A stretch of 45,056 nucleotides of DNA, taken from Thiocapsa sp. GTDB lineage: Bacteria; Pseudomonadota; Gammaproteobacteria; Chromatiales; Chromatiaceae. The stretch is from assembly GCF_022340925.1 (NCBI RefSeq), contig NZ_JAJDNA010000066.1, forward strand, positions 1-45,056, in the 5' to 3' direction. Made by a program: the position numbers and the translations under genes. The notes below the pieces were generated by a model. That model worked only from the letters and a program-made list of their open reading frames with translations. It was not told the origin of the DNA and did no database searches. This document shows positions 17,120-25,998 of the stretch, one piece after another (the stretch's first letter is position 1; each line of letters starts with the position of its first letter).

Positions 17120-18142
17120 ATGGGGCAGATCAGACGAAGCAGCTTCCGGCCGGCCTGGTGGCTCCCCGGTGCGCATCTGCAGACCCTCTGGCCGAGCCTC
17201 TCACGGGCGCGCCCCCGCGCGGATCTCGTCGCTCGGCGCATCGAGCTGGCGGATGGGGACTTCATTGACCTGGCGATCGGCCGGGGGCCGGGGCCGCGCG
17301 TCCTCGTGATCCACGGACTCGAAGGCGGCCTGGAATCGCATTACGCCGCGAGCCTCGTGGCGCGTCTCGAGCGCGAGGGATTCCAGCCTGTCTTCATGTT
17401 CCTGCGTGGCTGCTCCGGGGAACCCAACCGGCTCGACCGAGCCTATCACTCGGGGGCGACCGAGGATCTCGCTGAGGTCCTCGCGTCCATGGGCACGGAC
17501 CCCGAGGGGCCGCCCACCGCGGCAGTCGGCTTCTCCTTGGGTGCCAACCTCCTCCTCAAGTATCTCGGGGAGACCAAGCAGCCGGCGCTCGGCTTCGCGG
17601 TCGCCGTCTCGGTGCCCTTCGTCTTACGCGATGCCATGCTCAGGCTGGATCTGGGTCTCTCCAGGATCTACCGCCGCTATCTGGTCGGCAAGCTGAAGGC
17701 AAGCGTGGGCCGCAAGTTCGCGACGCGGGACCTCCCGCTCAGCGTCGATCTCGACGCGATCGACGACTTCAATGCCTTCGACGATCGCATCACCGCGCCG
17801 CTGAGCGGCTTTGACGGGGTCTTCGACTATTACAATCAGGCGAGCTGCCGGCAGTACCTTCGGCGCATCAGGATCCCGACCCTGATCATTCATGCCCGCG
17901 ACGATCCGTTCATGTTTCCGAGCACTGTGCCCTGGGAGCACGAGCTGGGACCCGGCGTGACCCTGGAGCTCGCCGACCATGGCGGACATGTCGGCTTCGT
18001 CTCCGGACCCTGGCCATGGCGTCCGCACTACTGGCTCGAGAGCCGTATCATCCGGGGGCTGCGCGAGCTGAGCGCCGCTTCACGCCTGGACACCCCGGAA
18101 GCGCATGCCACCGCGCCGCCTCGGTGCTCGGGAAAACGCTGA
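17120..18142 (+). CDS. yheT: YheT-family alpha/beta hydrolase
   Basis: A 340-residue cytoplasmic alpha/beta hydrolase. Family motifs are RPAWWLPGAHLQTLWPSL at the N-terminus, LVIHGLEGGLESHYA, FLRGCSGEPNR, the nucleophile elbow GFSLGANLLLKYLGE and DDPFMFP, with the late His in ELADHGGHVGFV. The native substrate of YheT is not known. I prefer the ATG at 17120; a GTG at 17087 would add 11 residues. It is divergent from tolC across 148 bp and ends in a hairpin shared with the convergent gene. Confidence 0.88.
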   Translation: MGQIRRSSFRPAWWLPGAHLQTLWPSLSRARPRADLVARRIELADGDFIDLAIGRGPGPRVLVIHGLEGGLESHYAASLVARLEREGFQPVFMFLRGCSGEPNRLDRAYHSGATEDLAEVLASMGTDPEGPPTAAVGFSLGANLLLKYLGETKQPALGFAVAVSVPFVLRDAMLRLDLGLSRIYRRYLVGKLKASVGRKFATRDLPLSVDLDAIDDFNAFDDRITAPLSGFDGVFDYYNQASCRQYLRRIRIPTLIIHARDDPFMFPSTVPWEHELGPGVTLELADHGGHVGFVSGPWPWRPHYWLESRIIRGLRELSAASRLDTPEAHATAPPRCSGKR

Positions 18143-18157
18143 AGCTGAGCGTTTTCC
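18131..18157. terminator. Hairpin between convergent genes
   Basis: A perfect 10-bp stem (GGAAAACGCT, 18131-18140, with AGCGTTTTCC, 18148-18157) and a 7-nt loop overlap the yheT stop codon. The A/T-rich arms give a T-run inside the stem on the plus strand. It lies between convergent genes and could end transcripts from either side. Confidence 0.6.
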
Positions 18158-18182
18158 ATCCGCCCCCGACGGCCCGGCATGT

Positions 18183-19115
18183 TCAGGCGCCCGAAGCGCT
18201 TGCCGTCTCCATCGCGGCTCCCGGCGGCTCACCGCCGCCCCCTGACCTGCCCGTAAGCGTCCTGAGGACCGCCAGTCCGGCCTGCTTATCCGGGCAACGC
18301 AGGATCGCGGAGCGCCCGGCGGTATGCAGGTCGAGGTCCACGCGCACGCCCTCTCCGGCAGCAGCGGCGCACTGCGCCTCGCTGATCGGGACCTCGCCGA
18401 ACACCGAGATGACGAAGCCACCCGGGATCGAGGGAGGGGGGACAAGGTCGGACCCGTCCACGAGCGCGACCCAGGCGGGGATGAAATCGGGGCCGTAGAA
18501 ATCGAAGAACCCATTGGATCCGCGCAGGTGTGCCTCGATCGGACGGCCGCCGATCATCTCCAGGTTGCACAGACCCGTATAGCCGCCGAGGTGTTGCTCC
18601 ACCCAGTACAGGATCGCCGGCTCCAAGTCCGCGAGATCGGCCCCGACCTCCCAATAGAGCGGGCGCTCCCGGTCCCTCTCGTCCGATGCCCGGGTGTGGG
18701 CCAGCCAGATGACCTGCCCGTCCCGCACCAGACAGTCACTGCTGGTATGCGGACCGATGAGCCTTTCGCACCAGAAGCTGCCCGGCTCGCTGGGAACGGC
18801 GTCCGCTCGCGCGGCACGGGCGCGCACCGCCATCCCCTCGAGGTTGACGATGGGCTTCACGAACACCTGCTCGGCGGGGTCGATGCCATATTCGCGCGGG
18901 TCGACGCCGCAGGGCGCCGCGCGCAATCCCGCGTCCAAGGCCAGGGAGAGCTTGTCGTAGACCTGCCGGTGCGCGGGATTGAGACGCCAGGCGGCGGCAT
19001 CGCTCACCCCAACGGCGCGACGGGGCTGGGGCTGGAAGAGGTGTTGTCGCTCGGGAAGGACACCGATGAAGGGCACGACTCGAAGACCTCTCGTTGGGAG
19101 CGCCAAGGGCGCCAT
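18183..19115 (-). CDS. ATP-grasp-like protein of unknown function
   Basis: A 310-residue protein that I cannot assign to a named family. It looks like an ATP-grasp fold: an FVKPIVNLEGM strand with a Lys (about residue 88), an acidic hinge in CERLIGPHTSSDCLV (about 120-134), and a metal-binding type segment NLEMIGGRPIEAHLRGSNG (about 185-203). The N-terminus RVVPFIGVLPERQHLFQPQP resembles a nucleotide-fold start without a clear phosphate loop. The last 35 residues are low complexity. It has no signal peptide. It is convergent with yheT and unlinked to its other neighbour. Ligase activity is inferred only. Confidence 0.5.
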   Translation of the reverse strand: MAPLALPTRGLRVVPFIGVLPERQHLFQPQPRRAVGVSDAAAWRLNPAHRQVYDKLSLALDAGLRAAPCGVDPREYGIDPAEQVFVKPIVNLEGMAVRARAARADAVPSEPGSFWCERLIGPHTSSDCLVRDGQVIWLAHTRASDERDRERPLYWEVGADLADLEPAILYWVEQHLGGYTGLCNLEMIGGRPIEAHLRGSNGFFDFYGPDFIPAWVALVDGSDLVPPPSIPGGFVISVFGEVPISEAQCAAAAGEGVRVDLDLHTAGRSAILRCPDKQAGLAVLRTLTGRSGGGGEPPGAAMETASASGA

Positions 19116-19489
19116 GCCAGAACAGGATGGCAGTGCTCACCGGCCGCCCGGCACGCCGTGTCGACCGGCCACCAGCCAGGCGGTTCGGGAAACGCTGTTG
19201 CGTTTCCAGACCCGGGCAAAAGGCCCCGGCATGTTCAGGCACCTCAGTGCCAGACTGTGGGGCCTCCCGAGCGTGGCGCCGCTCGCTAGGAGCCTGTCGG
19301 ACTTGAGACTGATCGACTGCGCCGGCGGGACAGCGGTCCATATCCGACCGATTTCTCGTTACGTAGACCCACTATGCGCCTCGAAATCGGTCGAATCTGT
19401 CCTCGCTCTCCCACTCGGCCCGCGACGATCGCTCAAGTCAGGCAGGCTCCTAGGCGAGCTGATGATGGCAGGAATGGCCCTGCATCCGA
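19116..19489. other. Intergenic region holding the MITE-like repeat
   Basis: These 374 bp hold no supported gene. The right-hand part is the inverted-repeat element at 19287-19452; I see nothing clear in the rest. Confidence 0.5.
19287..19452. mobile_element. MITE-like imperfect inverted repeat, about 166 bp
   Basis: Terminal arms at 19287-19307 (TAGGAGCCTGTCGGACTTGAG as ends) and 19432-19452 pair over 18 of 21 positions. Inside, a second pair (CGACCGATTTC near 19345 and GAAATCGGTCG near 19382) pairs perfectly, so the whole block can fold as one long hairpin. It carries no gene. Size, structure and intergenic position fit a miniature inverted-repeat element; no target duplication was established. 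Confidence 0.55.
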
Positions 19490-21583
19490 TTATCCTCCGG
19501 GCCCGCCCTCGGCCCGCTCGACCTGACAGAGGAGCGACTTGAAGGGCGGGAACCCGCTGATCGGATCCAGGTGCCGGTCGTCGGTCAGCTCGTTGACGTT
19601 GGCGCTGTTCCAGCCATGGGTGCAATGGACCACGCCCGACTTGATCCGGTCGGTGACCTTGGCGACGAAGCGCACGGCGCCGCGCGGGGAGCTCACCGTC
19701 ACCGCATCCCCGTCCCGGATCCCACGGGGCTGTGCATCGCTCGGGTGGATCTCGACCAGAGGGTTGGGGATCGCGCGGCGCATGCGCTGGATATACTGGT
19801 GCTGCGAATGGGTGTCGAACTTGGTCCGCGCGCCGCTCGTGAGCACCAGCGGGAAGTCGCGCGCGATCTCCGGGGTCGAGACGGGGCTCTCGGCCGGCTC
19901 CCGGTAGATCGGAAGGCCGTCGTAGCCGGCCTCGCGCAGCTCGACGGAATCGAGCTCGACCTTGCCGCTGCGTGTCGGGAAGCCCTTCAGGCGGTACAGG
20001 CGATCGGCGTCGAGGTACCCCTGATCGACGAGATCGTCGATTGCCTGTGCAAACACGGTCACCCCGTCGGGGTTCTCGTAGACCTCGCGGCGAATCTCCT
20101 CCGGGATCCCTTCCGCGGCCTCGGCCCAGGATGCCTCCAGGTCGCCATTCCAGAATTGCTCGGCCATGCCGAGGCGCACGCCCAGCTCGAGGAAGATCTC
20201 CCCGTCCGGGCGGGCTTCACCCTTCGGCGACACCACCGGGTGCCGATACCGGATCTCACCCTGGTAGGCGCACCCCGGATAGGCGATCAACGCCGGGCGC
20301 TCCAGGTTGGTCGCCGCCGGCAGCACGATGTCGGCCTGGCGGGTGGCGGGGTTGTGGAAGAAGTCGGTCACCGCGAAGAAATCGAGCTGCCCCAGCGCCT
20401 GCTCGACCCGCTTGGAGTTGGGCCACATCGCGGTATTGATCCCCATCGCCAGCAAGGCGCGGATCCGCTGGGGCCTCCCGTCGAGGATACAGTCCGGCAG
20501 CAGCATGCTCTGCGCGGCCGGCCAGTAGCGGGTCCAGATCGGATAGACCTCGTCGCCGACGCGCGGCGGCAGGTGGCTGCGGCAATGATCGAAGAGCTCG
20601 ATGGGCTTGGGCGTGATCTTGTCGTTGAAGAAGCGGTTGCCGCCTTCGCGATCCAGGTTGCCGGTCACCGCGGACAGGAGGATCAGGGCGCGATGGCTCT
20701 GGAAGCCATTGCTGTGCTGGACAGTGGCGGTGGGTGAGAGCGTAATCTGGGCCGGCCTGGTGGTCGCAAACAGCTCGGCCGCAGCACGCAGATCCGCCTC
20801 CCTGATGCCACAGATGGACGCGACGCGGTCGGGCGGGAACTCCCGAATGTACTCGCGAAAGGCATCGACCCCACTCGCCCATTCGTCCAGGAAGGCCTGA
20901 TCCTGCCAGCCGTTGGCGAAGATCAAATGATGGAAGCCGAGCGCCAGGGCACCATCCGTCCCCGGGCGAATCTGCAGATGGATCTCGGCCTGCTCGGCCA
21001 TTGGCGTGCGGCGCGGATCGACCACGATGAAGCGGCGACCGGCCCGGGGTAGCACCAAGGGGTGGGTATCGAAAGGCGGGATCGACCCGCGCGGGTTCGT
21101 CGACCAGACGAGGACGAGACGTGATTTGTGGGAGACCACCGTCGAGGTCGTCTTGATCTTGTAGCCGAAGGTCAGCTTTTCGGCGACCATGGTCGCCGAG
21201 AAACAGCAGCCGCTCTCGGTCATGTAGTTGGGCGAGCCGAAGGCATGGGCGAGCCGCTGCAGCTGCGGCCTGGCCTCTTTGGTGTACCCTGCGAAGAACC
21301 CGACCGCCGGCGCGCCGTGCTCGGCCTTGACGGCGGCGAGACGCTCGGCGATGGTGCCCAGTGCCTCGTCCCAGGAGACGCGCTCGAGCTGGCCGCTCCC
21401 GCGCGGACCGACGCGCTTGAGCGGATAGAGCAGCCGCTCGGGGTGATTCCGCCGATCCAGTTGGGCGTAGCAGCGCGGGCAGTCCGGCCCCTTGACGCGG
21501 ATCGGCTCGCCGCTGTCGTCGATCTCCACCTGGATCGGGCAGTTGGCATCACACTCATAGCAGGTGCTCGGTTTCCACGACAT
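19490..21583 (-). CDS. Molybdopterin-bisMGD oxidoreductase (catalytic subunit, solitary)
   Basis: A 697-residue protein of the DMSO-reductase superfamily. The N-terminal 4Fe-4S motif is CYECDANC followed by Cys at GPDCPRC; the usual CPRG is CPRC here. Then come LERVSWDEALG, a double-Cys GCCFSAT segment near residue 115 where the Mo-ligand residue is expected, VWSTNPRGS, ADIVLPAATNLERPALIAYPG, and the C-terminal MopB dinucleotide-binding domain (LVLTSGARTKFDTHS...AVTVSSPRG...HGWNSANVN). The ATG at 21583 starts just before the cluster. There is no Tat signal and no iron-sulfur or membrane partner gene adjacent, so it appears cytoplasmic. Formate dehydrogenase-like or acetylene hydratase-like activities are possible; I cannot choose. 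Confidence 0.8.
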   Translation of the reverse strand: MSWKPSTCYECDANCPIQVEIDDSGEPIRVKGPDCPRCYAQLDRRNHPERLLYPLKRVGPRGSGQLERVSWDEALGTIAERLAAVKAEHGAPAVGFFAGYTKEARPQLQRLAHAFGSPNYMTESGCCFSATMVAEKLTFGYKIKTTSTVVSHKSRLVLVWSTNPRGSIPPFDTHPLVLPRAGRRFIVVDPRRTPMAEQAEIHLQIRPGTDGALALGFHHLIFANGWQDQAFLDEWASGVDAFREYIREFPPDRVASICGIREADLRAAAELFATTRPAQITLSPTATVQHSNGFQSHRALILLSAVTGNLDREGGNRFFNDKITPKPIELFDHCRSHLPPRVGDEVYPIWTRYWPAAQSMLLPDCILDGRPQRIRALLAMGINTAMWPNSKRVEQALGQLDFFAVTDFFHNPATRQADIVLPAATNLERPALIAYPGCAYQGEIRYRHPVVSPKGEARPDGEIFLELGVRLGMAEQFWNGDLEASWAEAAEGIPEEIRREVYENPDGVTVFAQAIDDLVDQGYLDADRLYRLKGFPTRSGKVELDSVELREAGYDGLPIYREPAESPVSTPEIARDFPLVLTSGARTKFDTHSQHQYIQRMRRAIPNPLVEIHPSDAQPRGIRDGDAVTVSSPRGAVRFVAKVTDRIKSGVVHCTHGWNSANVNELTDDRHLDPISGFPPFKSLLCQVERAEGGPGG

Positions 21584-21696
21584 GGGGGGTTGTCCTGAGG
21601 GTCCGTTGGGCGCTGTCCTGCAATGCGAGTCTCCGCGCGCGAATTCAAGCGTCCTACCCGCGTCCAAACAGGCGCGTCCGACGAGGGGGTCAGCCC

Positions 21697-22449
21697 ATGC
21701 TGCGATTCGAAGGGGTGTGGAAAGGGTACGGCGGGGCACCCGCCCTCGCGGGTGTCGACCTGGAGGTGCCGGAGGCCCGGACCACCGTTCTGATCGGCCC
21801 GAGCGGTTGCGGCAAGTCGACCCTGCTGCGTCTGGCCGCCGGTCTGATCCGGCCCGACCGTGGCCGGATCTGGTTCGAGGGTGAGCCGTTACGTCCAGAC
21901 CGGCTGCGCCCCGCCCGCCTGCGCATGGGGTACATGATCCAGGACGGCGGTCTCTTTCCGCACCTGACGGTGCGTGACAATGTGACGCTCATGGCTCGCG
22001 AGCTCGGCTGGCCGCGTGATCGCCGCGAACCGCGCCTGGCGGAGCTTGCGGAGATGGTCCAGCTCCCGGCGGACCTGCTTGCACGCTACCCGATCGAGCT
22101 CTCCGGCGGGCAGCGACAGCGCGTGGCGTTGATGCGCGCCCTCATGCTCGACCCTGATCTCCTCCTGCTCGACGAGCCGCTCGGTGCGCTTGACCCTATG
22201 ATCCGATTCGAGCTCCAGCGCGAGCTCAAGGCGATCTTCGCCCGTCTGGGCAAGACGGTGCTCCTGGTGACCCATGACCTGGCCGAGGCGGTCTTCTTCG
22301 GGCATCGACTGGTCCTTCTGCGCGCCGGTCAGGTCGTCCAGCAGGCCGCGCCGAGCGTACTCCTCGCGCGACCCACCGAGCCCTTCGTCGCCCGTTTCGT
22401 CGAAGCCCAGCGCGAGCCACAGCGGGTCCTGCTCGGAGCGGTGGGATGA
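21697..22449 (+). CDS. ABC transporter ATP-binding protein (OpuCA/ProV-like)
   Basis: A 250-residue ATPase: Walker A GPSGCGKST (about 32-40), Q-loop YMIQDGGLFPHL, signature LSGGQRQRV, Walker B LLLLDEPLGALDP and switch VTHDLAEA. The pattern, with the permease that follows, fits the glycine betaine/choline/carnitine type. It lacks the C-terminal CBS domains of larger OpuCA/ProV proteins. Its stop overlaps the start of the next gene (ATGA). It drives import across the inner membrane. Confidence 0.88.
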   Translation: MLRFEGVWKGYGGAPALAGVDLEVPEARTTVLIGPSGCGKSTLLRLAAGLIRPDRGRIWFEGEPLRPDRLRPARLRMGYMIQDGGLFPHLTVRDNVTLMARELGWPRDRREPRLAELAEMVQLPADLLARYPIELSGGQRQRVALMRALMLDPDLLLLDEPLGALDPMIRFELQRELKAIFARLGKTVLLVTHDLAEAVFFGHRLVLLRAGQVVQQAAPSVLLARPTEPFVARFVEAQREPQRVLLGAVG

Positions 22450-24170
22450 CGTGCCAGGCCCGGCGCGCGACGCCGCACAGAGCGGTCACGCCGGAAAGGC
22501 GCGAGACACCCATGACCTTTGATCGACGGACGCTTCGCCGTGCCGGTGACGACCGAGTCGGAGCCAAGCCACAGAGACGCTTGGGGTCCTTTGCGCCTTG
22601 GCCACTCGAGCGCTCGGATCCGGCACGGCGGCTCGCGACCATTCTGGTGCTGCTCCTGATCGCCATCGCGCTCGCCGGCTGGTCGCCCGGGCCGCTTGCC
22701 GAGGACGTCGCGCCACGCCCCGTCACCATCGGCTCGAAGAAGTTCACTGAATCGGTGATCCTGGGCGAGACCCTGCGTCTGCTCGCGCTCGACGCCGGCC
22801 AGCCGGCCCGTCATCGCGCCGAGCTCGGTGGTACGCGCATCCTCTGGGGCGCCCTCTTGAGCGGCGAGATCGACATCTACCCGGAATACAGCGGCACCCT
22901 GACCCGCGAGATCCTGGCGGGCGAGGACGTCGGGTCGCCGGAGTCACTCGCGGCGGCGCTCGCCACCCGGGGGATTCGGGTCTCGGCGTCGCTCGGCTTC
23001 CAGAATACCTACGCGGTCGCGGTGCCCGCCGCCCTCGCCGAGCGGCTTGAGCTCCGGCAGATCTCGGACCTTCAGGCCCACCCCGATCTCATGCTCGGCT
23101 TCAGCAGCGAGTTCCTCGATCGCGCCGACGGCTGGCCTGGTCTGAGACAGCGCTACCGGCTGCCCCAGACGCGCGTGAAGGGCTTGGATCATGACCTCGT
23201 CTACCGAGGCATCGCCGCCGGGCACATCGACGTGACCGTCGTCTACACCACGGATGCCGAGATCGCCCGTTACGGGTTGCGGATGCTCGAGGACGACCTC
23301 GGCTATTTCGCAGACTACGAGGCGATCCTGCTCTACCGCGCCGAGCTGGCCGCGGAGGCGCCGGCCGCGCTCGCCGCCTTCCACCGTCTCGAGGGAAAGG
23401 TCGACGAGGCGACCATGGCGCGCATGAACGCGAAGGTCAAGCTGGGTGGTGCCTCGGAGCAGGCGGCCGCCGTCGACCTCCTCTCGGAGACCCTCGGCCT
23501 CTCCGTCAGCGTGTCGGCGCAAGGCTTCTGGGGCCAGATGGCCCGGCGCACGCTCGAGCACCTCGGCCTGGTCGCTGCGTCGCTCACCGCGGCCATTCTG
23601 CTGGCGGTGCCGCTCGGCGTGCTGGCGGCGCAGCACCCCCGGCTCGGCCAGCTGCTGCTGGCCATCACGGGGATGATCCAGACCATTCCGTCCCTCGCCC
23701 TGTTCGTCTTTCTGATCCCCTGGCTCGGGATCGGCTGGCTGCCAACGGTCGTGGCCCTCTTCCTCTACAGCCTGCTCCCCATCATCCGCAACACCCACGC
23801 CGGTCTCACAGACATCCCGGTGCCGATCCGCGAATCGGCGGACGTGATCGGACTGACCCGGGGCGCTCGCCTGCGCCTCGTGGAGCTTCCGCTCGCCGCC
23901 AACACCATCCTGGCCGGGATCAAGACCTCCGCGGTTCTCAACGTCGGCACCGCCACGGTCGCCGCACTGATCGGCGCAGGCGGCTATGGCCAGCCGATCC
24001 TCACCGGGATCCGGCTGGACGACACCGCGCTCATCATGCAAGGCGCTGTCCCCGCCGCCCTCCTCGCCCTCGCCTTGCAGGGCGTGTTCGAGCTCGCCGA
24101 GCACTGGGTCGTGCCGCGCGGACTGCGCCCGCGCAAGACGCGGGGCGCGAGCGTCGAGAAGGCGATCTGA
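22446..24170 (+). CDS. Osmoprotectant-type ABC transporter, fused binding protein and permease
   Basis: A 574-residue fusion. After a hydrophobic anchor (about 60-80) comes an OpuAC-type substrate-binding domain starting VTIGSKKFTESVILGE (about 95-350; DIYPEYSGTL, VKGLDHDLVYRGI). The C-terminal 210 residues are a permease with about five to six helices and the EAA-type loop (VIGLTRGARLRLVELPLAA). The binding domain would face the periplasm tethered to its own permease. The ATG at 22446 overlaps the ATPase stop; an in-frame ATG at 22512 is an alternative. Glycine betaine or a related compound is the likely substrate, by family. Conserved aromatic box residues were not checked. Confidence 0.85.
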   Translation: MTCQARRATPHRAVTPERRETPMTFDRRTLRRAGDDRVGAKPQRRLGSFAPWPLERSDPARRLATILVLLLIAIALAGWSPGPLAEDVAPRPVTIGSKKFTESVILGETLRLLALDAGQPARHRAELGGTRILWGALLSGEIDIYPEYSGTLTREILAGEDVGSPESLAAALATRGIRVSASLGFQNTYAVAVPAALAERLELRQISDLQAHPDLMLGFSSEFLDRADGWPGLRQRYRLPQTRVKGLDHDLVYRGIAAGHIDVTVVYTTDAEIARYGLRMLEDDLGYFADYEAILLYRAELAAEAPAALAAFHRLEGKVDEATMARMNAKVKLGGASEQAAAVDLLSETLGLSVSVSAQGFWGQMARRTLEHLGLVAASLTAAILLAVPLGVLAAQHPRLGQLLLAITGMIQTIPSLALFVFLIPWLGIGWLPTVVALFLYSLLPIIRNTHAGLTDIPVPIRESADVIGLTRGARLRLVELPLAANTILAGIKTSAVLNVGTATVAALIGAGGYGQPILTGIRLDDTALIMQGAVPAALLALALQGVFELAEHWVVPRGLRPRKTRGASVEKAI

Positions 24171-24958
24171 GTGACACTGCCCGCCGGTGGCGATCTGACG
24201 TTGGCCGGAATGCCAACACCCGCGAAACCCTTCCGTCTGACCGCGTGCGACGCCTGGCCGGACGGTTGACCGAGCACCCTGCGTCCGGCGTCGGTTCTCT
24301 ATTCGCGCTCGGATGAACACCAGTCGGTCGACCAAGACCACACGCATGCGGCGGCTTGTCGATTCGTGCGCGGATGCGTTCGACGATTCCAGCGTATTAG
24401 CACTCACCCATGGACCTGCCGCTCACATGGGGGTGCATATTTGTGATTGCTTATTTAATAACATTCGTGACATTTGACATCGCCGGATCCGACCGGAGCC
24501 GATACGGAAGGCATCCCGGATCACGATTCATCGGCACTTGTCTCGAAACGGTAAGAAGCACTTGACGCGAACGCACGGCGCCCCCAATACTGATTGGCCG
24601 GTGACCAGATGCGCCGCGCGGGTTCGCCGCTGAGCCGAGCGAGACCGCCGCCGCACTGCCGACGACGAGGCGATGGTTCAAGACGCTGGGGTACAGCGCA
24701 TACCGGTTGGGCGGAGGCATCTCATTGCGGTGAGACCGCCACGAACGGCATTGTGAGGACAGGTGTCGGCGTATAGCGCGAACAAATAAGGAGCCCCGCG
24801 CTGCACTCTCTTCACGATGCCGAGTATAGAGAAGAGAGCGCTGGAGTCCGGAAGATTCAACGCCTCGACTTAAATCTCTTGAATTTTCCAGGAGTGTCTC
24901 TAGTCTCCGCCTGCGGTTAAAGCAGGCAGGTTCCCATCAAGAAATGAGGATGAGATAA
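24171..24958. other. Long intergenic region before the metallophosphoesterase gene
   Basis: No supported gene in 788 bp. An AT-rich stretch near 24440-24480 (TTATTTAATAACATTCGTGACATTTGACA) stands out from the GC-rich surroundings, here given only by position and gist, and could hold a promoter. Short inverted repeats occur near 24801-24842 (CTCTCTT/AAGAGAG) and 24911-24930 (GCCTGC/GCAGGC). Confidence 0.4.
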
Positions 24959-25984
24959 GTGGCAAACATCGAAGATCTGAGCAGACGGCGTTTTCTGGGT
25001 TTTGCAGGCAAGGCGGGATTGACCACATTGGTCGCCCAGGCTGTCGGAGTAAATCTCGGTCTGGTGAAGGTCGCGGGCGCGGCGAGCGGCAAGCGGGTCG
25101 TGACACCGTTCAGCTTCGCGATCATCAGCGACGCACACCTCTATAGCATCGACAATCACAAGTTCGACACTCAGCTCGCTGACGCGGTCGCGCAGGTGAA
25201 TGCGATGGACCCGCTGCCCGATTTCGTCGTGTTCGGCGGCGATGTCGCGCAGAATGGGACCGAGGACCAACTGGTCAAGGGAAGCAAGATCCTCTCGAAG
25301 CTGAAGGTGCCGGTCAGATACATCCCGGGCGAGCACGATTGGTATCTCGACATGGGCGACGCCTGGCGTGGACTCTTCGGCGACGAGACCTGGTCGTTCG
25401 ATCACAAAGGTGTCCACTTCATCGGCCTGAACTCCATCCTGGTCAAGGACTTCTGGACCGGGGCCGGACTGTCGCCGAAGGAGCGGATGACCGTCATGGA
25501 GATGCTCGAAAGCCCGATCGCCGGCCCTTGGGGCGTGCATGAGAAGCAGCTCGAGTGGCTCGAGAAGGACGTCAAGGATCTGCCCGCGGATACCCCGATT
25601 GTCGTCTTCACACACTCGCCGCTGTGGGACTACTACCCACGCTGGAATTTTCAGACCTCCGATGCGCCCGAGATCCGCGAGATCCTGTCGAAGTTCGACA
25701 ATGTGATGTCTTACCACGGCCACGTGCATCAGACCCTCTACAACCGGATCGGCAATATGTCTTCCGTCGCTGCCATGAGCACTTCCTGGCCCTGGCCCTA
25801 TCCACCGGTCGAGCTGGCCTTCCCGGAAACACAGATGAATCGGGCGGACCCGTCGATCGCGACCGACGGACAGGGCATCCAGCTCATCAATCTGTCCGAG
25901 GACTTCACCGGCCTGGTGCAATACAAGCCGTTTGAGGACTCGCTGACACCATTCATGCAAGACGGATTCAAGGTTCCGGTCTGA
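24959..25984 (+). CDS. Tat-exported calcineurin-like metallophosphoesterase
   Basis: A 341-residue periplasmic phosphoesterase. A Tat signal (SRRRFLGFAGKAG, residues 8-20, followed by a hydrophobic stretch) ends near AGAASG. Metal-site motifs are SDAH (Asp58, His60), GGDVAQNG (Asp95), GEHDW (124-128), THSPLW and GHVHQ. The third motif is usually GNHD/E; here Glu125 replaces Asn. The start is GTG behind AGGA; an upstream ATG in frame hits a stop. The cytochrome c gene starts 14 nt after its stop, so the two form an operon. The substrate is unknown. Export folded by Tat suggests the metals are loaded in the cytoplasm. Confidence 0.82.
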   Translation: MANIEDLSRRRFLGFAGKAGLTTLVAQAVGVNLGLVKVAGAASGKRVVTPFSFAIISDAHLYSIDNHKFDTQLADAVAQVNAMDPLPDFVVFGGDVAQNGTEDQLVKGSKILSKLKVPVRYIPGEHDWYLDMGDAWRGLFGDETWSFDHKGVHFIGLNSILVKDFWTGAGLSPKERMTVMEMLESPIAGPWGVHEKQLEWLEKDVKDLPADTPIVVFTHSPLWDYYPRWNFQTSDAPEIREILSKFDNVMSYHGHVHQTLYNRIGNMSSVAAMSTSWPWPYPPVELAFPETQMNRADPSIATDGQGIQLINLSEDFTGLVQYKPFEDSLTPFMQDGFKVPV

Positions 25985-25998
25985 GAGGGGAGTTGAGA

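Noticed and set aside
22944..24407. 487-codon minus-strand frame across the ABC permease gene
   Set aside because: Antisense to a gene with clear binding-protein and permease motifs; the product is charged low-complexity sequence.
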